From assembly GCA_035297385.1 (NCBI GenBank), contig DATGZD010000115.1, positions 1-28,871 on the forward strand: a DNA stretch of 28,871 bases, given 5' to 3'. Below the pieces are notes generated by a model. It searched no databases. It saw only the letters and a list, made by a program, of their open reading frames with translations, and had not been told where the DNA came from. The position numbers and the translations under genes were made by a program. This document shows, in pieces, positions 22,508 to 28,871 of the stretch. Origin of the DNA: UBA11855 sp035297385. Lineage in GTDB: Archaea; Thermoproteota; Bathyarchaeia; Bathyarchaeales; Bathycorpusculaceae. Every line of letters begins with the position of its first letter. Positions within the stretch are counted from its first letter, which is position 1.

Positions 22508-23356
22508 TCATCCCATACCCTTGAATAACAATCTATTGTGTAATCGTTCGTAGAAGTTATCCTCGAATCTGATAAATGATGTCACATTCTCTGAGCGTGT
22601 TATAGTCACAGAAGCATTCTTCGATGTTACATCCTGTTTATAGCGACCATCAACTATGACCAACATTTCTTTAGGTCTTATTGCCTTAATCGTAACTTTA
22701 GTATCAGCTGGAAAAACAATAGAGCGGAACACTGATAGAGAACAAATTGGTGTTAATACAAATCCATCTACTGCCATATCCAGTACTGGTCCTCCTGCTG
22801 AAAGCGAATACCCAGTAGACCCAGTCTGCGTAGCTACAATCAGACCATCTGCTTGGCATTTCAGGATTGGCTCTTCATTCTTGAAAATTTGTGCATAAAG
22901 AACTTTTGAAGGCTCCGATGCAAAAACGACAACATCATTCAAACCATCTGGAATCATTGCCTCTTCAACAGAAGCTGAAAGCTTGCAACATTTTTCGACT
23001 GTAAAATCACCTTCAATGATCTTATCCATGGCCATACAAGCTTGTTTGGGTTCAATTTCTGTGAGAAACCCTCTAACTCCCATGTTTATTGCTAGAATTG
23101 GCGGTTCAGGCTTAGATAGAGTCATCGAGGTTCTCAATATTGTTCCATCGCCACCGATGGTTATAACGAAATCTGTCTTCATTTCTTTCAAAGGGATGAA
23201 GTCTGCTTTGGTGCTTATTTTTCCAGTTAGCGTATCTTCCACTTGAACGTCAAGGTTTTTCTTGCTCAAATAATCAGATAGATCGTCAGCAAGTTTCAAT
23301 GCTTGTTTATTATCGTAGCGTGCGACTAACCCGACGCTTTTAAACAATTTTTGCAC
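22508..23356 (-). CDS. nadK: NAD kinase
   Basis: Phosphorylates NAD+ to NADP+. 282 aa from GTG at 23356. Motifs: GGDGT (68-72), NMGVRGFLTEIE, the LNDVVV motif (usually NE; here N-D, a mild change), the conserved TGSTGYSLSAGGP, and VDGRYKQ near the end. A TATA-like TATATAGCTT about 30 nt upstream and no Shine-Dalgarno sequence indicate leaderless initiation at the GTG. Divergent from aIF5A; nob1 follows in the same frame. Confidence 0.95.
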   Translation of the reverse strand: MQKLFKSVGLVARYDNKQALKLADDLSDYLSKKNLDVQVEDTLTGKISTKADFIPLKEMKTDFVITIGGDGTILRTSMTLSKPEPPILAINMGVRGFLTEIEPKQACMAMDKIIEGDFTVEKCCKLSASVEEAMIPDGLNDVVVFASEPSKVLYAQIFKNEEPILKCQADGLIVATQTGSTGYSLSAGGPVLDMAVDGFVLTPICSLSVFRSIVFPADTKVTIKAIRPKEMLVIVDGRYKQDVTSKNASVTITRSENVTSFIRFEDNFYERLHNRLLFKGMG

Positions 23357-23383
23357 CGTTGAAGTAAATAGCGCTACCTTAAG

Positions 23384-23393
23384 CTATATATGG
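23384..23393. promoter_or_regulatory. Shared divergent TATA element (nadK / aIF5A)
   Basis: CTATATATGG lies between divergent nadK (GTG at 23356) and aIF5A (ATG at 23438). The AT core can be read as TATA on both strands: about 30 nt from the nadK start (leaderless) and about 50 nt from the aIF5A start (leader ~25 nt with GGTG before the ATG). Confidence 0.5.
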
Positions 23394-23437
23394 GTGTTGT
23401 TAAGAATTGCATTAACAGGTAAAATGTTGGTGTATAT

Positions 23438-23830
23438 ATGACTAAGCCTATTGATGTTGGAAGTTTGCGTGTCGGTGGCTATATGATAATCGATGGTGAA
23501 CCATGTCATATAGTGGATATTACTAAATCTAAACCTGGGAAGCATGGTTCAGCTAAAGCGCGTATTGTTGCTATAGGCGTTTTTGATGATCAGAAAAGAC
23601 AATTCGTTAAACCGGTTGACAGTAATGCTGAAGTGCCAATTATTGATAAGCGAACGGGTCAAGTGTTCGCCGTAAATCCTACTGGAGTTCAAATCATGGA
23701 TTTGGAAACGTTCGAGTACTTGGATGCTCCCTTTCCAAAAGAGGAAGAATTAAAGGCAAAGATCGTCTCTGGCGCTGAGATTGAATACTGGAAGATAATG
23801 GGTAGAATAAAGATAACAAGAGTCAAATAA
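23438..23830 (+). CDS. Translation factor aIF5A
   Basis: 130 aa, bound to the ribosome E-site to rescue stalled peptide bond formation. The hypusination loop KPGKHGSAKAR is present, with K35 as the modified lysine. An N-terminal SH3-like domain is followed by an OB domain (about 70-130, VFAVNPTGVQIMDLETFEY...). Start ATG at 23438 with TTGGTG upstream. Length is typical of the archaeal protein. Confidence 0.96.
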   Translation: MTKPIDVGSLRVGGYMIIDGEPCHIVDITKSKPGKHGSAKARIVAIGVFDDQKRQFVKPVDSNAEVPIIDKRTGQVFAVNPTGVQIMDLETFEYLDAPFPKEEELKAKIVSGAEIEYWKIMGRIKITRVK

Positions 23831-23953
23831 TTTACTTATTCTTGGTTTTTCTGTGGTCTTCTATTCGATGCGAAAGATTAGTTGTTAGTCTCATCTGTTT
23901 TTGAAGGATTCTCAGTTAACATTTATGTTCATGAAAAACTCTCTTTTGTTGTT

Positions 23954-24014
23954 GAAGCCAATGATGCATGAAGAGCCGTCTGAATCGTGAAGAACTTATA
24001 GGGACTGAGGCTTC
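23954..24014 (+). ncRNA. C/D-box sRNA (2'-O-methylation guide)
   Basis: A 61-nt unit closed by a 6-bp stem, GAAGCC (23954-23959) with GGCTTC (24009-24014). In order: C box ATGATGC (23961-23967, consensus RUGAUGA with one change), 12-nt guide ATGAAGAGCCGT, D' box CTGA (23980-23983), 3-nt spacer, C' box GTGAAGA (23987-23993, one change), 11-nt guide ACTTATAGGGA, D box CTGA (24005-24008). Box order, spacer lengths and terminal stem all match archaeal C/D sRNAs bound by L7Ae, Nop5 and fibrillarin. A TATA-like ACATTTATG lies about 30 nt upstream. The first guide's core complements CGGCUCUUC, a stretch I recall in archaeal 23S rRNA near the peptidyl transferase centre; this target is unverified. 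Confidence 0.8.
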
Positions 24015-24054
24015 AAATGATCAGACAGAATTATTACCGCTTTAATGTATATTT

Positions 24055-24077
24055 TTGTACAATAAAGACTTAAATAC
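24055..24077 (+). promoter_or_regulatory. Probable trp operon promoter with TGTACA box
   Basis: CTTAAATAC (24069-24077) is a fair TATA box about 90 nt before trpE. Directly upstream lies the palindrome TTGTACAA (24055-24062). TGTACA is the published operator core of the tryptophan repressor TrpY in Methanothermobacter; whether a TrpY-like protein exists here is unknown. Confidence 0.4.
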
Positions 24078-24160
24078 GGCGTTGACGTATGCCATTGAAC
24101 ATATGGAGCATAGTAGCATGAGGAATCGCCTTTGGCAAAACGCAACCAACCCTACAAGTT

Positions 24161-25540
24161 TTGAATAAACCAACCACCGAACTAAAGTACAAGAAACTTC
24201 CTCTGCAATTTTCGCCGATTGAAATCTTTTCTCAACTCCAAAAGCAGCACGACATAGTATACCTTCTTGAATCTTTAGAAAGCCCCAAGAAGCTTGCTCA
24301 ATACTCCTTCATTGGGTTTAGCCCAAGCTTAACAATCACTGCCAAAAACGGTTTAATTACTGTCAGAACAGAAGAAACCGACAACGAAGACAGATATTGT
24401 ATAAGTGACCCTTTACCTGTTATCGAGCAAATTCTTGAAAACCAAACAACTTTAGGTAAAAACTTTCGATTCACTGGCGGCGCTGTCGGCCACATCTCCT
24501 ATGATGCAATCCGATACTGGGAAAAAATTCCCTCAACAACCTACGACGATTTGGGCTTCCCAGACGTTCAGATGAGTATTTTTGACGATGGGATAGTCTT
24601 TGATCACAGGCATAACGCCATTTACTACTACTCAGTTGGTGAGGATCGTTATGACTACCTTCTGAGACTTAATGAGCCAATCGAGTGTGAAGCATTATCT
24701 TTTAAGAAACCTAAAGCCAATGTTACAAAAGATCATTTTGAAGCATCAGTAGAAAAAGCTAAAGAATACGTCAAGCAAGGCGATATCTTTCAAGTTGTAC
24801 TTTCTAAACGCTTAGATTTTGAAATCAAAGGCGACTTAATTGAGTTCTATCGTTCGCTACGAAAGATAAACCCTTCACCCTACATGTTCTTCTTAAAGTC
24901 GGGTAGCCAACAAATCGTTGGTTCCAGCCCTGAGATGCTGGTTCGTGTTGAAGACAGAACGGTGGAAACTTTTCCAATAGCTGGTACAAGACCTATCATT
25001 GAAGACCCTATTGAAAACCAGCGGCTTGCACAAGAGTTGCTGTCGGATCCTAAAGAACGTGCTGAGCATGTGATGTTGGTTGATTTAGCACGCAATGATG
25101 TTGGAAAGGTGGCTGCGTATGGAAGTGTACATGTTCCCGAGTTCATGCAAGTCCACGAATACAGTCATGTACAACATATCGTTTCACGAGTTGTCGGCAG
25201 AATACAAGATGATTACACATCTTATGATGCCTTGAGGGCAGTGTTTCCAGCAGGCACCGTCTCGGGTGCTCCGAAACCACGTGCCATGGAAATCATAGAA
25301 GAATTGGAACCGGCTCAAAGAGGACCATATGCAGGAGCAGTGGGATACTTTTCTTACAATGGCAACGCAGATTTTGCCATAACTATCCGAACTCTGTTCG
25401 CCGACAAAAATCAGGCTCATATTCAGGTTGGAGCGGGTATAGTTGCTGATTCTATTCCTGAGAAAGAATGGTTCGAAACTGAACAGAAAGCTCAGGCATT
25501 ACTACGAGCTTTACAGATTACAGGAGTTGAAAGAAATTGA
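24161..25540 (+). CDS. trpE: Anthranilate synthase component I
   Basis: Chorismate plus ammonia from TrpG gives anthranilate, the first committed step of tryptophan synthesis. 459 aa from TTG at 24161; an in-frame TGA at 24119 leaves no better start, and no clear Shine-Dalgarno sequence is seen. The LLES motif (35-38), part of the tryptophan feedback site, is kept, so end-product inhibition is likely. The catalytic domain has KEYVKQGDIFQVVLSKR, PSPYMFFL, GSSPEMLVRV, PIAGTRPI, DLARNDVGKV, the PAGTVSGAPK motif and VGAGIVADS. Overlaps trpG by TTGA. Confidence 0.96.
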   Translation: MNKPTTELKYKKLPLQFSPIEIFSQLQKQHDIVYLLESLESPKKLAQYSFIGFSPSLTITAKNGLITVRTEETDNEDRYCISDPLPVIEQILENQTTLGKNFRFTGGAVGHISYDAIRYWEKIPSTTYDDLGFPDVQMSIFDDGIVFDHRHNAIYYYSVGEDRYDYLLRLNEPIECEALSFKKPKANVTKDHFEASVEKAKEYVKQGDIFQVVLSKRLDFEIKGDLIEFYRSLRKINPSPYMFFLKSGSQQIVGSSPEMLVRVEDRTVETFPIAGTRPIIEDPIENQRLAQELLSDPKERAEHVMLVDLARNDVGKVAAYGSVHVPEFMQVHEYSHVQHIVSRVVGRIQDDYTSYDALRAVFPAGTVSGAPKPRAMEIIEELEPAQRGPYAGAVGYFSYNGNADFAITIRTLFADKNQAHIQVGAGIVADSIPEKEWFETEQKAQALLRALQITGVERN

Positions 25541-26121
25541 AGGTGTTAATTATCGACAATTACGACAGTTTTGTCTACAACCTAGCTCAATACGTGGGAG
25601 AGTTAGGCGCTAACATCTTTGTCTGCCGAAATGATAGAATAACTCTGGAACAAGCACGAGCTTACCAACCTGACCGAATAATACTCTCTCCTGGCCCGGG
25701 CACGGCTGAGGATGCCCGCTACTTTGGTGTTTGCAAAGAAATCCTACAAAACTTAAGCTGCAATATTCCCACGTTGGGCGTTTGCTTAGGGCATCAAGGA
25801 ATAATCAGTACGTTCGGCGGGAAGGTTGTTAATGCAAAACGTTTGATGCATGGAAAGACTAGTCGCATAAAGCATGATGCAAAAGGCATCTTCAAGGACG
25901 TTCGAAACCCCTTCACAGCCACACGTTATCATTCATTAGTTGGAGAGCAAGCTTCTATTCCCAGCTGTCTCAAGGTAACCGCTGTCTCTGATGATGACAA
26001 TGAGATTATGGGTGTCCGACATGTTGAATATCCAATAGAAGGCGTACAGTTTCATCCCGAGTCTATACTCTGTGAAGATGGGAAGATTATAATCAAAAAC
26101 TTCTTGGAAGGTATCTGTTGA
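25537..26121 (+). CDS. trpG: Anthranilate synthase component II (glutamine amidotransferase)
   Basis: Type I glutaminase that passes ammonia to TrpE. 194 aa from TTG at 25537, overlapping the trpE stop in TTGA, so coupled translation is likely. Signatures: DNYDSFVYNLAQY, LSPGPGTAEDA, the nucleophile C83 in GVCLGHQGI, and the His-Glu pair in VQFHPESIL. The Trp-type rather than PabA-type assignment rests on the operon. Confidence 0.95.
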   Translation: MKVLIIDNYDSFVYNLAQYVGELGANIFVCRNDRITLEQARAYQPDRIILSPGPGTAEDARYFGVCKEILQNLSCNIPTLGVCLGHQGIISTFGGKVVNAKRLMHGKTSRIKHDAKGIFKDVRNPFTATRYHSLVGEQASIPSCLKVTAVSDDDNEIMGVRHVEYPIEGVQFHPESILCEDGKIIIKNFLEGIC

Positions 26122-27182
26122 TGATTCGTGAGGGTCTAGCGAGAATAGTTGAGGACCATAATCTTTCCTATACAGAGTCTAGGGAAGCAATGATGGAGAT
26201 AATGTCTGGCAAGACAACAGATTCTCAAATCGCTGCATTTCTAACAGCGTTACGGATGAAGGGTGAATCAGTGGAGGAAATTGCCGCATTCGCAGGGGTT
26301 ATGCGTGAATGTTCTCATCGTATACATCCAAAAGTATCTGGGAGGCTCTTGGATACATGTGGCACTGGGGGAGATGGATTAAAGACATTCAACGTTAGTA
26401 CTGCTGCCGCTTTCGTGATTGCAGGTGCAGGTATAGCGGTCGCTAAACATGGAAATCGTTCAGTAACAAGCCGCTGCGGAAGCGCTGATGTGCTGGAACA
26501 GCTTGGATTTAATTTAACGATGGAACCTGATACAGTGAAAGATGCCATTGAGCAAGTAGGTATTGGCTTCATGTTTGCCCCCGTGTTCCATCCTGCGATG
26601 AAATACGCTATCCTGCCTAGAAAAGAGATCGGAGTACGAACAGTGTTTAACATTCTTGGTCCCTTAACAAACCCTGCTTGTGCTAACGCTCAATTGTTGG
26701 GCGTCTATGACAACAAGCTCGTTGAGCCTCTAGCTTATGTTTTAAGAGAGCTTGGTTGTGAAGAAGCAATGGTAGTACATGGCTTGGCTGGGCTCGACGA
26801 AGTATCTACCTTGGGAAAGACAACAATCGCTAGGTTAAGGGAGGGACGAGTTTCCTGCTTTGACGTTGTTCCAGAAGATTTTGGCATCAACCCGACGACT
26901 GAGACTGATTTACGTATCTCAACACCTAAGGAAAGTACAGAGATAATCTTTAGAATCCTTTTCGGGGATTGTAAGGTTAATGATCCTAAGCAGGAAATTG
27001 TACTCGTCAACAGTGCCGTCGGAATTATGGTAGCGGGAGAGGCAGAAGATTTTACCTATGCCATGGAAGTAGCACGCAAGTCTATCGATAGTGGTTCTGC
27101 TTATGGAAAGCTTAAAGACTTGATACGTACCTCCAAAGGCGATCTATCAAAACTCGAGGAGTTAGAAGCAAAATATGCCTGA
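26118..27182 (+). CDS. trpD: Anthranilate phosphoribosyltransferase
   Basis: Joins anthranilate to PRPP. 354 aa; TTG at 26118 overlaps the trpG stop in TTGA, with ATG at 26121 directly next and equally possible. PRPP-binding DTCGTGGDGLKTFNVSTAAAF and KHGNRSVTSRCGSADVLE are intact, as are the domain-closing EIGVRTVFNILGPLTNPA and VVHGLAGLDEVS. The 3' end overlaps trpC by 8 nt. Confidence 0.96.
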   Translation: MMIREGLARIVEDHNLSYTESREAMMEIMSGKTTDSQIAAFLTALRMKGESVEEIAAFAGVMRECSHRIHPKVSGRLLDTCGTGGDGLKTFNVSTAAAFVIAGAGIAVAKHGNRSVTSRCGSADVLEQLGFNLTMEPDTVKDAIEQVGIGFMFAPVFHPAMKYAILPRKEIGVRTVFNILGPLTNPACANAQLLGVYDNKLVEPLAYVLRELGCEEAMVVHGLAGLDEVSTLGKTTIARLREGRVSCFDVVPEDFGINPTTETDLRISTPKESTEIIFRILFGDCKVNDPKQEIVLVNSAVGIMVAGEAEDFTYAMEVARKSIDSGSAYGKLKDLIRTSKGDLSKLEELEAKYA

Positions 27183-27954
27183 TTTTCTCGATGTATTAGC
27201 ATGCGATGCAAAATCAACATTAGCAACAGGTTACTACGAGCATTCCAGCAAAGTCATAGCTGCTCCTGCTAGTTTACGCGATGCTATATTACAGAGTTTA
27301 CATGTGCCTATCATCGCTGAAATTAAACGGGCTTCACCTTCACGAGGCATAATCAATACTGATCTATCAGTTGAGAAAGTCGCATTAGCTATGGAAAAAG
27401 GCGGAGCAATAGGCCTTTCCATCCTAACGGAACCTAAACATTTTCAAGGCTCACTTTCGAATTTTGTGAAAGCAAGAGAGGCTACACATCTTCCAACGTT
27501 GATGAAAGACATTATCATAAGCACCGATCAACTGGATGCCGCAAAGAGAGTCGGAGCAAGTGCCGTGTTGCTCATCCAAACACTCTATAATAGAGGGTAC
27601 AGCGAGCTTGGTATCGCCGAGATGATTAAAGAAGCGCATTCAAGAGGGCTGGAAGTGTTACTTGAAGCTCACAATCAAGAAGAATTTAATCACGCCCTGC
27701 TGAGTGATGCCGATTTTGTGGGAATTAACAATCGGAACCTAGGAACGTTAACGGTTGATCTTAATGTAACAAAGACAATTTTGGAGAATACATCCATTGA
27801 TCGAAAAATTGTGATAAGTGAAAGTGGAATTAACAAGAATATAGACATATATTTCTTGAGTAGGTGTGGTGCAAACGCATTTCTTATCGGTTCAGCGATT
27901 ATGTCCGCTAGTAATATTGAATCAAAAGTCAGAGAATTCACAATGGCACTATAA
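27175..27954 (+). CDS. trpC: Indole-3-glycerol phosphate synthase
   Basis: Ring closure of CdRP to indole-3-glycerol phosphate. 259 aa TIM barrel from ATG at 27175. Conserved strand ends: IAEIKRASPSRG (catalytic Lys), LSILTEPKHFQGS, LMKDIII, VLLIQTLY, VLLEAHN, GINNRNLGT, ISESGI and FLIGSAIM. It stands alone, with no PRAI (TrpF) domain fused, and no separate trpF lies between it and trpB. Confidence 0.95.
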   Translation: MPDFLDVLACDAKSTLATGYYEHSSKVIAAPASLRDAILQSLHVPIIAEIKRASPSRGIINTDLSVEKVALAMEKGGAIGLSILTEPKHFQGSLSNFVKAREATHLPTLMKDIIISTDQLDAAKRVGASAVLLIQTLYNRGYSELGIAEMIKEAHSRGLEVLLEAHNQEEFNHALLSDADFVGINNRNLGTLTVDLNVTKTILENTSIDRKIVISESGINKNIDIYFLSRCGANAFLIGSAIMSASNIESKVREFTMAL

Positions 27955-27970
27955 CAAAAGAGTTGAAAGT

Positions 27971-28871
27971 ATGACACAATTAAGCAAGTTTCCTTTAGAT
28001 GGAAAATTTGGAAAATACGGCGGTCGCTTCGTCCCCGAAGTGCTCATGACTGCCATAAATGAATTGGAAGAAGCCTATGAACAAGTGAAAAATGAATCAA
28101 ACTTCAAGGAACGATTAGACTATTACTTGAAAGAATACGCTGGAAGACCAACCTCCCTCTACTTTGCCGACAATTTAACTGAGAAGGTTGGCGGTGCCAA
28201 AATTTACTTAAAACGTGAAGACCTCGCTCATGGTGGAGCTCACAAAATAAACAACACACTGGGACAAGCATTACTCGCAAAACGAATGGGTAAGAAGCGT
28301 GTTATCGCTGAGACAGGCGCTGGACAGCATGGAGTTGCTACTGCCATGGCATGTGCAGCACTGGGGTTGAAGGCAGAAGTGTACATGGGGGCAGAGGATA
28401 TGGAACGACAGAGACTAAATGTGTTTAGAATGCGGTTGTTGGATGCTGAAGTTCACCCTGTACAAACTGGTTCTAAAACATTGAAAGATGCGATTAACGA
28501 GGCATTTCGTGATTGGGTAACCAACCTTCAAACTACCTACTATCTAGTTGGTTCAGTAGTTGGTCCACATCCTTATCCTATGATTGTACGAGATTTCCAG
28601 AGTGTAATCGGTACTGAACTGAAAGCGCAATTCAAAAAGAAAGAAGGAAAACTTCCTGATGCTTTGGTCGCATGTGTGGGAGGTGGGAGTAACGCAATTG
28701 GCACGTTCTATCCCTTCGAAGATGACGCTAACATAAAATTGTTTGGTGTTGAAGCAGCAGGCAAAGGCATAGCCACTGGTAAACATGCAGCATCGTTGGC
28801 GGCAGGAACAGAAGGGGTCTTTCACGGTATGCTCAGTTACGTTCTACAAGATAATAATGGTCAAATCGAGA
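27971..28871 (+). CDS. trpB: Tryptophan synthase beta chain, cut by window end
   Basis: PLP enzyme condensing indole with serine. The frame runs from ATG at 27971, 16 nt after trpC, with no stop before the window ends; 300 residues are visible of about 400. Seen: the N-terminal GKFGKYGGRFVPE, PLP lysine K92 in HGGAHKINN, E114 in AETGAGQHG, the conserved GSVVGPHPYP, and the phosphate-binding CVGGGSNAIG. This is the TrpB1 type that partners TrpA, so trpA may follow outside the window. Confidence 0.96.
   Translation, partial: MTQLSKFPLDGKFGKYGGRFVPEVLMTAINELEEAYEQVKNESNFKERLDYYLKEYAGRPTSLYFADNLTEKVGGAKIYLKREDLAHGGAHKINNTLGQALLAKRMGKKRVIAETGAGQHGVATAMACAALGLKAEVYMGAEDMERQRLNVFRMRLLDAEVHPVQTGSKTLKDAINEAFRDWVTNLQTTYYLVGSVVGPHPYPMIVRDFQSVIGTELKAQFKKKEGKLPDALVACVGGGSNAIGTFYPFEDDANIKLFGVEAAGKGIATGKHAASLAAGTEGVFHGMLSYVLQDNNGQIE

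Noticed and set aside
24118..24168. Short ORF MRNRLWQNATNPTSFE before trpE with one Trp codon
   Set aside because: A transcription-attenuation leader is not known in archaeal trp operons, a single Trp codon is weak evidence, and no terminator hairpin follows.

Overview
This window is archaeal chromosome. The evidence is a family D DNA polymerase (small subunit DP1 and large subunit DP2), Orc1/Cdc6, aIF5A with a hypusine-site loop, Elf1-type and Nob1 proteins, SecG (Sec61-beta), GGGP synthase for archaeal ether lipids, a DUF2070 membrane protein, a HerA-NurA pair, a C/D-box sRNA and an intron-containing tRNA-Ser(CGA). PolD together with Elf1, moderate GC and very frequent TTG start codons suggests a Bathyarchaeia-like or other deep Thermoproteota lineage. 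That placement is inference, not a measured result. No transposon, CRISPR array or rRNA was seen.

Layout. 1-1.56 kb: 3' part of a secreted-type subtilisin protease and a small unknown gene. 1.6-2.0 kb: a hairpin, a frameshifted remnant of a tyrosine integrase C-terminus, and tRNA-Ser(CGA) with a 24-nt intron; together these look like the scar of an integrated element. 2.2-9.6 kb: replication and DNA-processing block: DP1, Orc1/Cdc6 (convergent), an 812-bp intergenic region with four or five ORB-like elements around an AT-rich stretch (probable replication origin), a winged-helix protein, NurA, HerA and a membrane-anchored coiled-coil winged-helix protein. 9.6-10.9 kb: an unknown 150-aa gene between two intergenic regions rich in TGTGA/TCACA palindromes. 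10.9-12.6 kb: NAD synthetase with a downstream nitrilase-family amidohydrolase. 12.7-17.2 kb: Elf1-like factor, GGGP synthase, DP2. 17.3-18.7 kb: small genes (winged helix, MazG, SecG, Sm-like) and a degenerate ORF. 18.7-23.8 kb: DUF2070, a class III aminotransferase-fold protein that lacks its PLP lysine, Nob1, NAD kinase, aIF5A. 23.95-24.01 kb: C/D sRNA. 24.2-28.87 kb: trpE-G-D-C-B, with trpB cut by the window end.

How the parts fit. Orc1/Cdc6 would bind the adjacent ORBs, including one in its own leader, and PolD would extend. HerA-NurA is an end-resection motor and nuclease. The membrane-anchored DNA-binding protein beside a cluster of palindromes a few kb from the origin is the most intriguing unexplained arrangement; it could be a local repressor or a DNA-to-membrane tether. 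NadE, the amidohydrolase and NadK cover the last steps of NAD(P) synthesis. The trp genes form a tightly overlapping operon with TTGA stop/start junctions. All calls are from reading the sequence only; no database search was possible.
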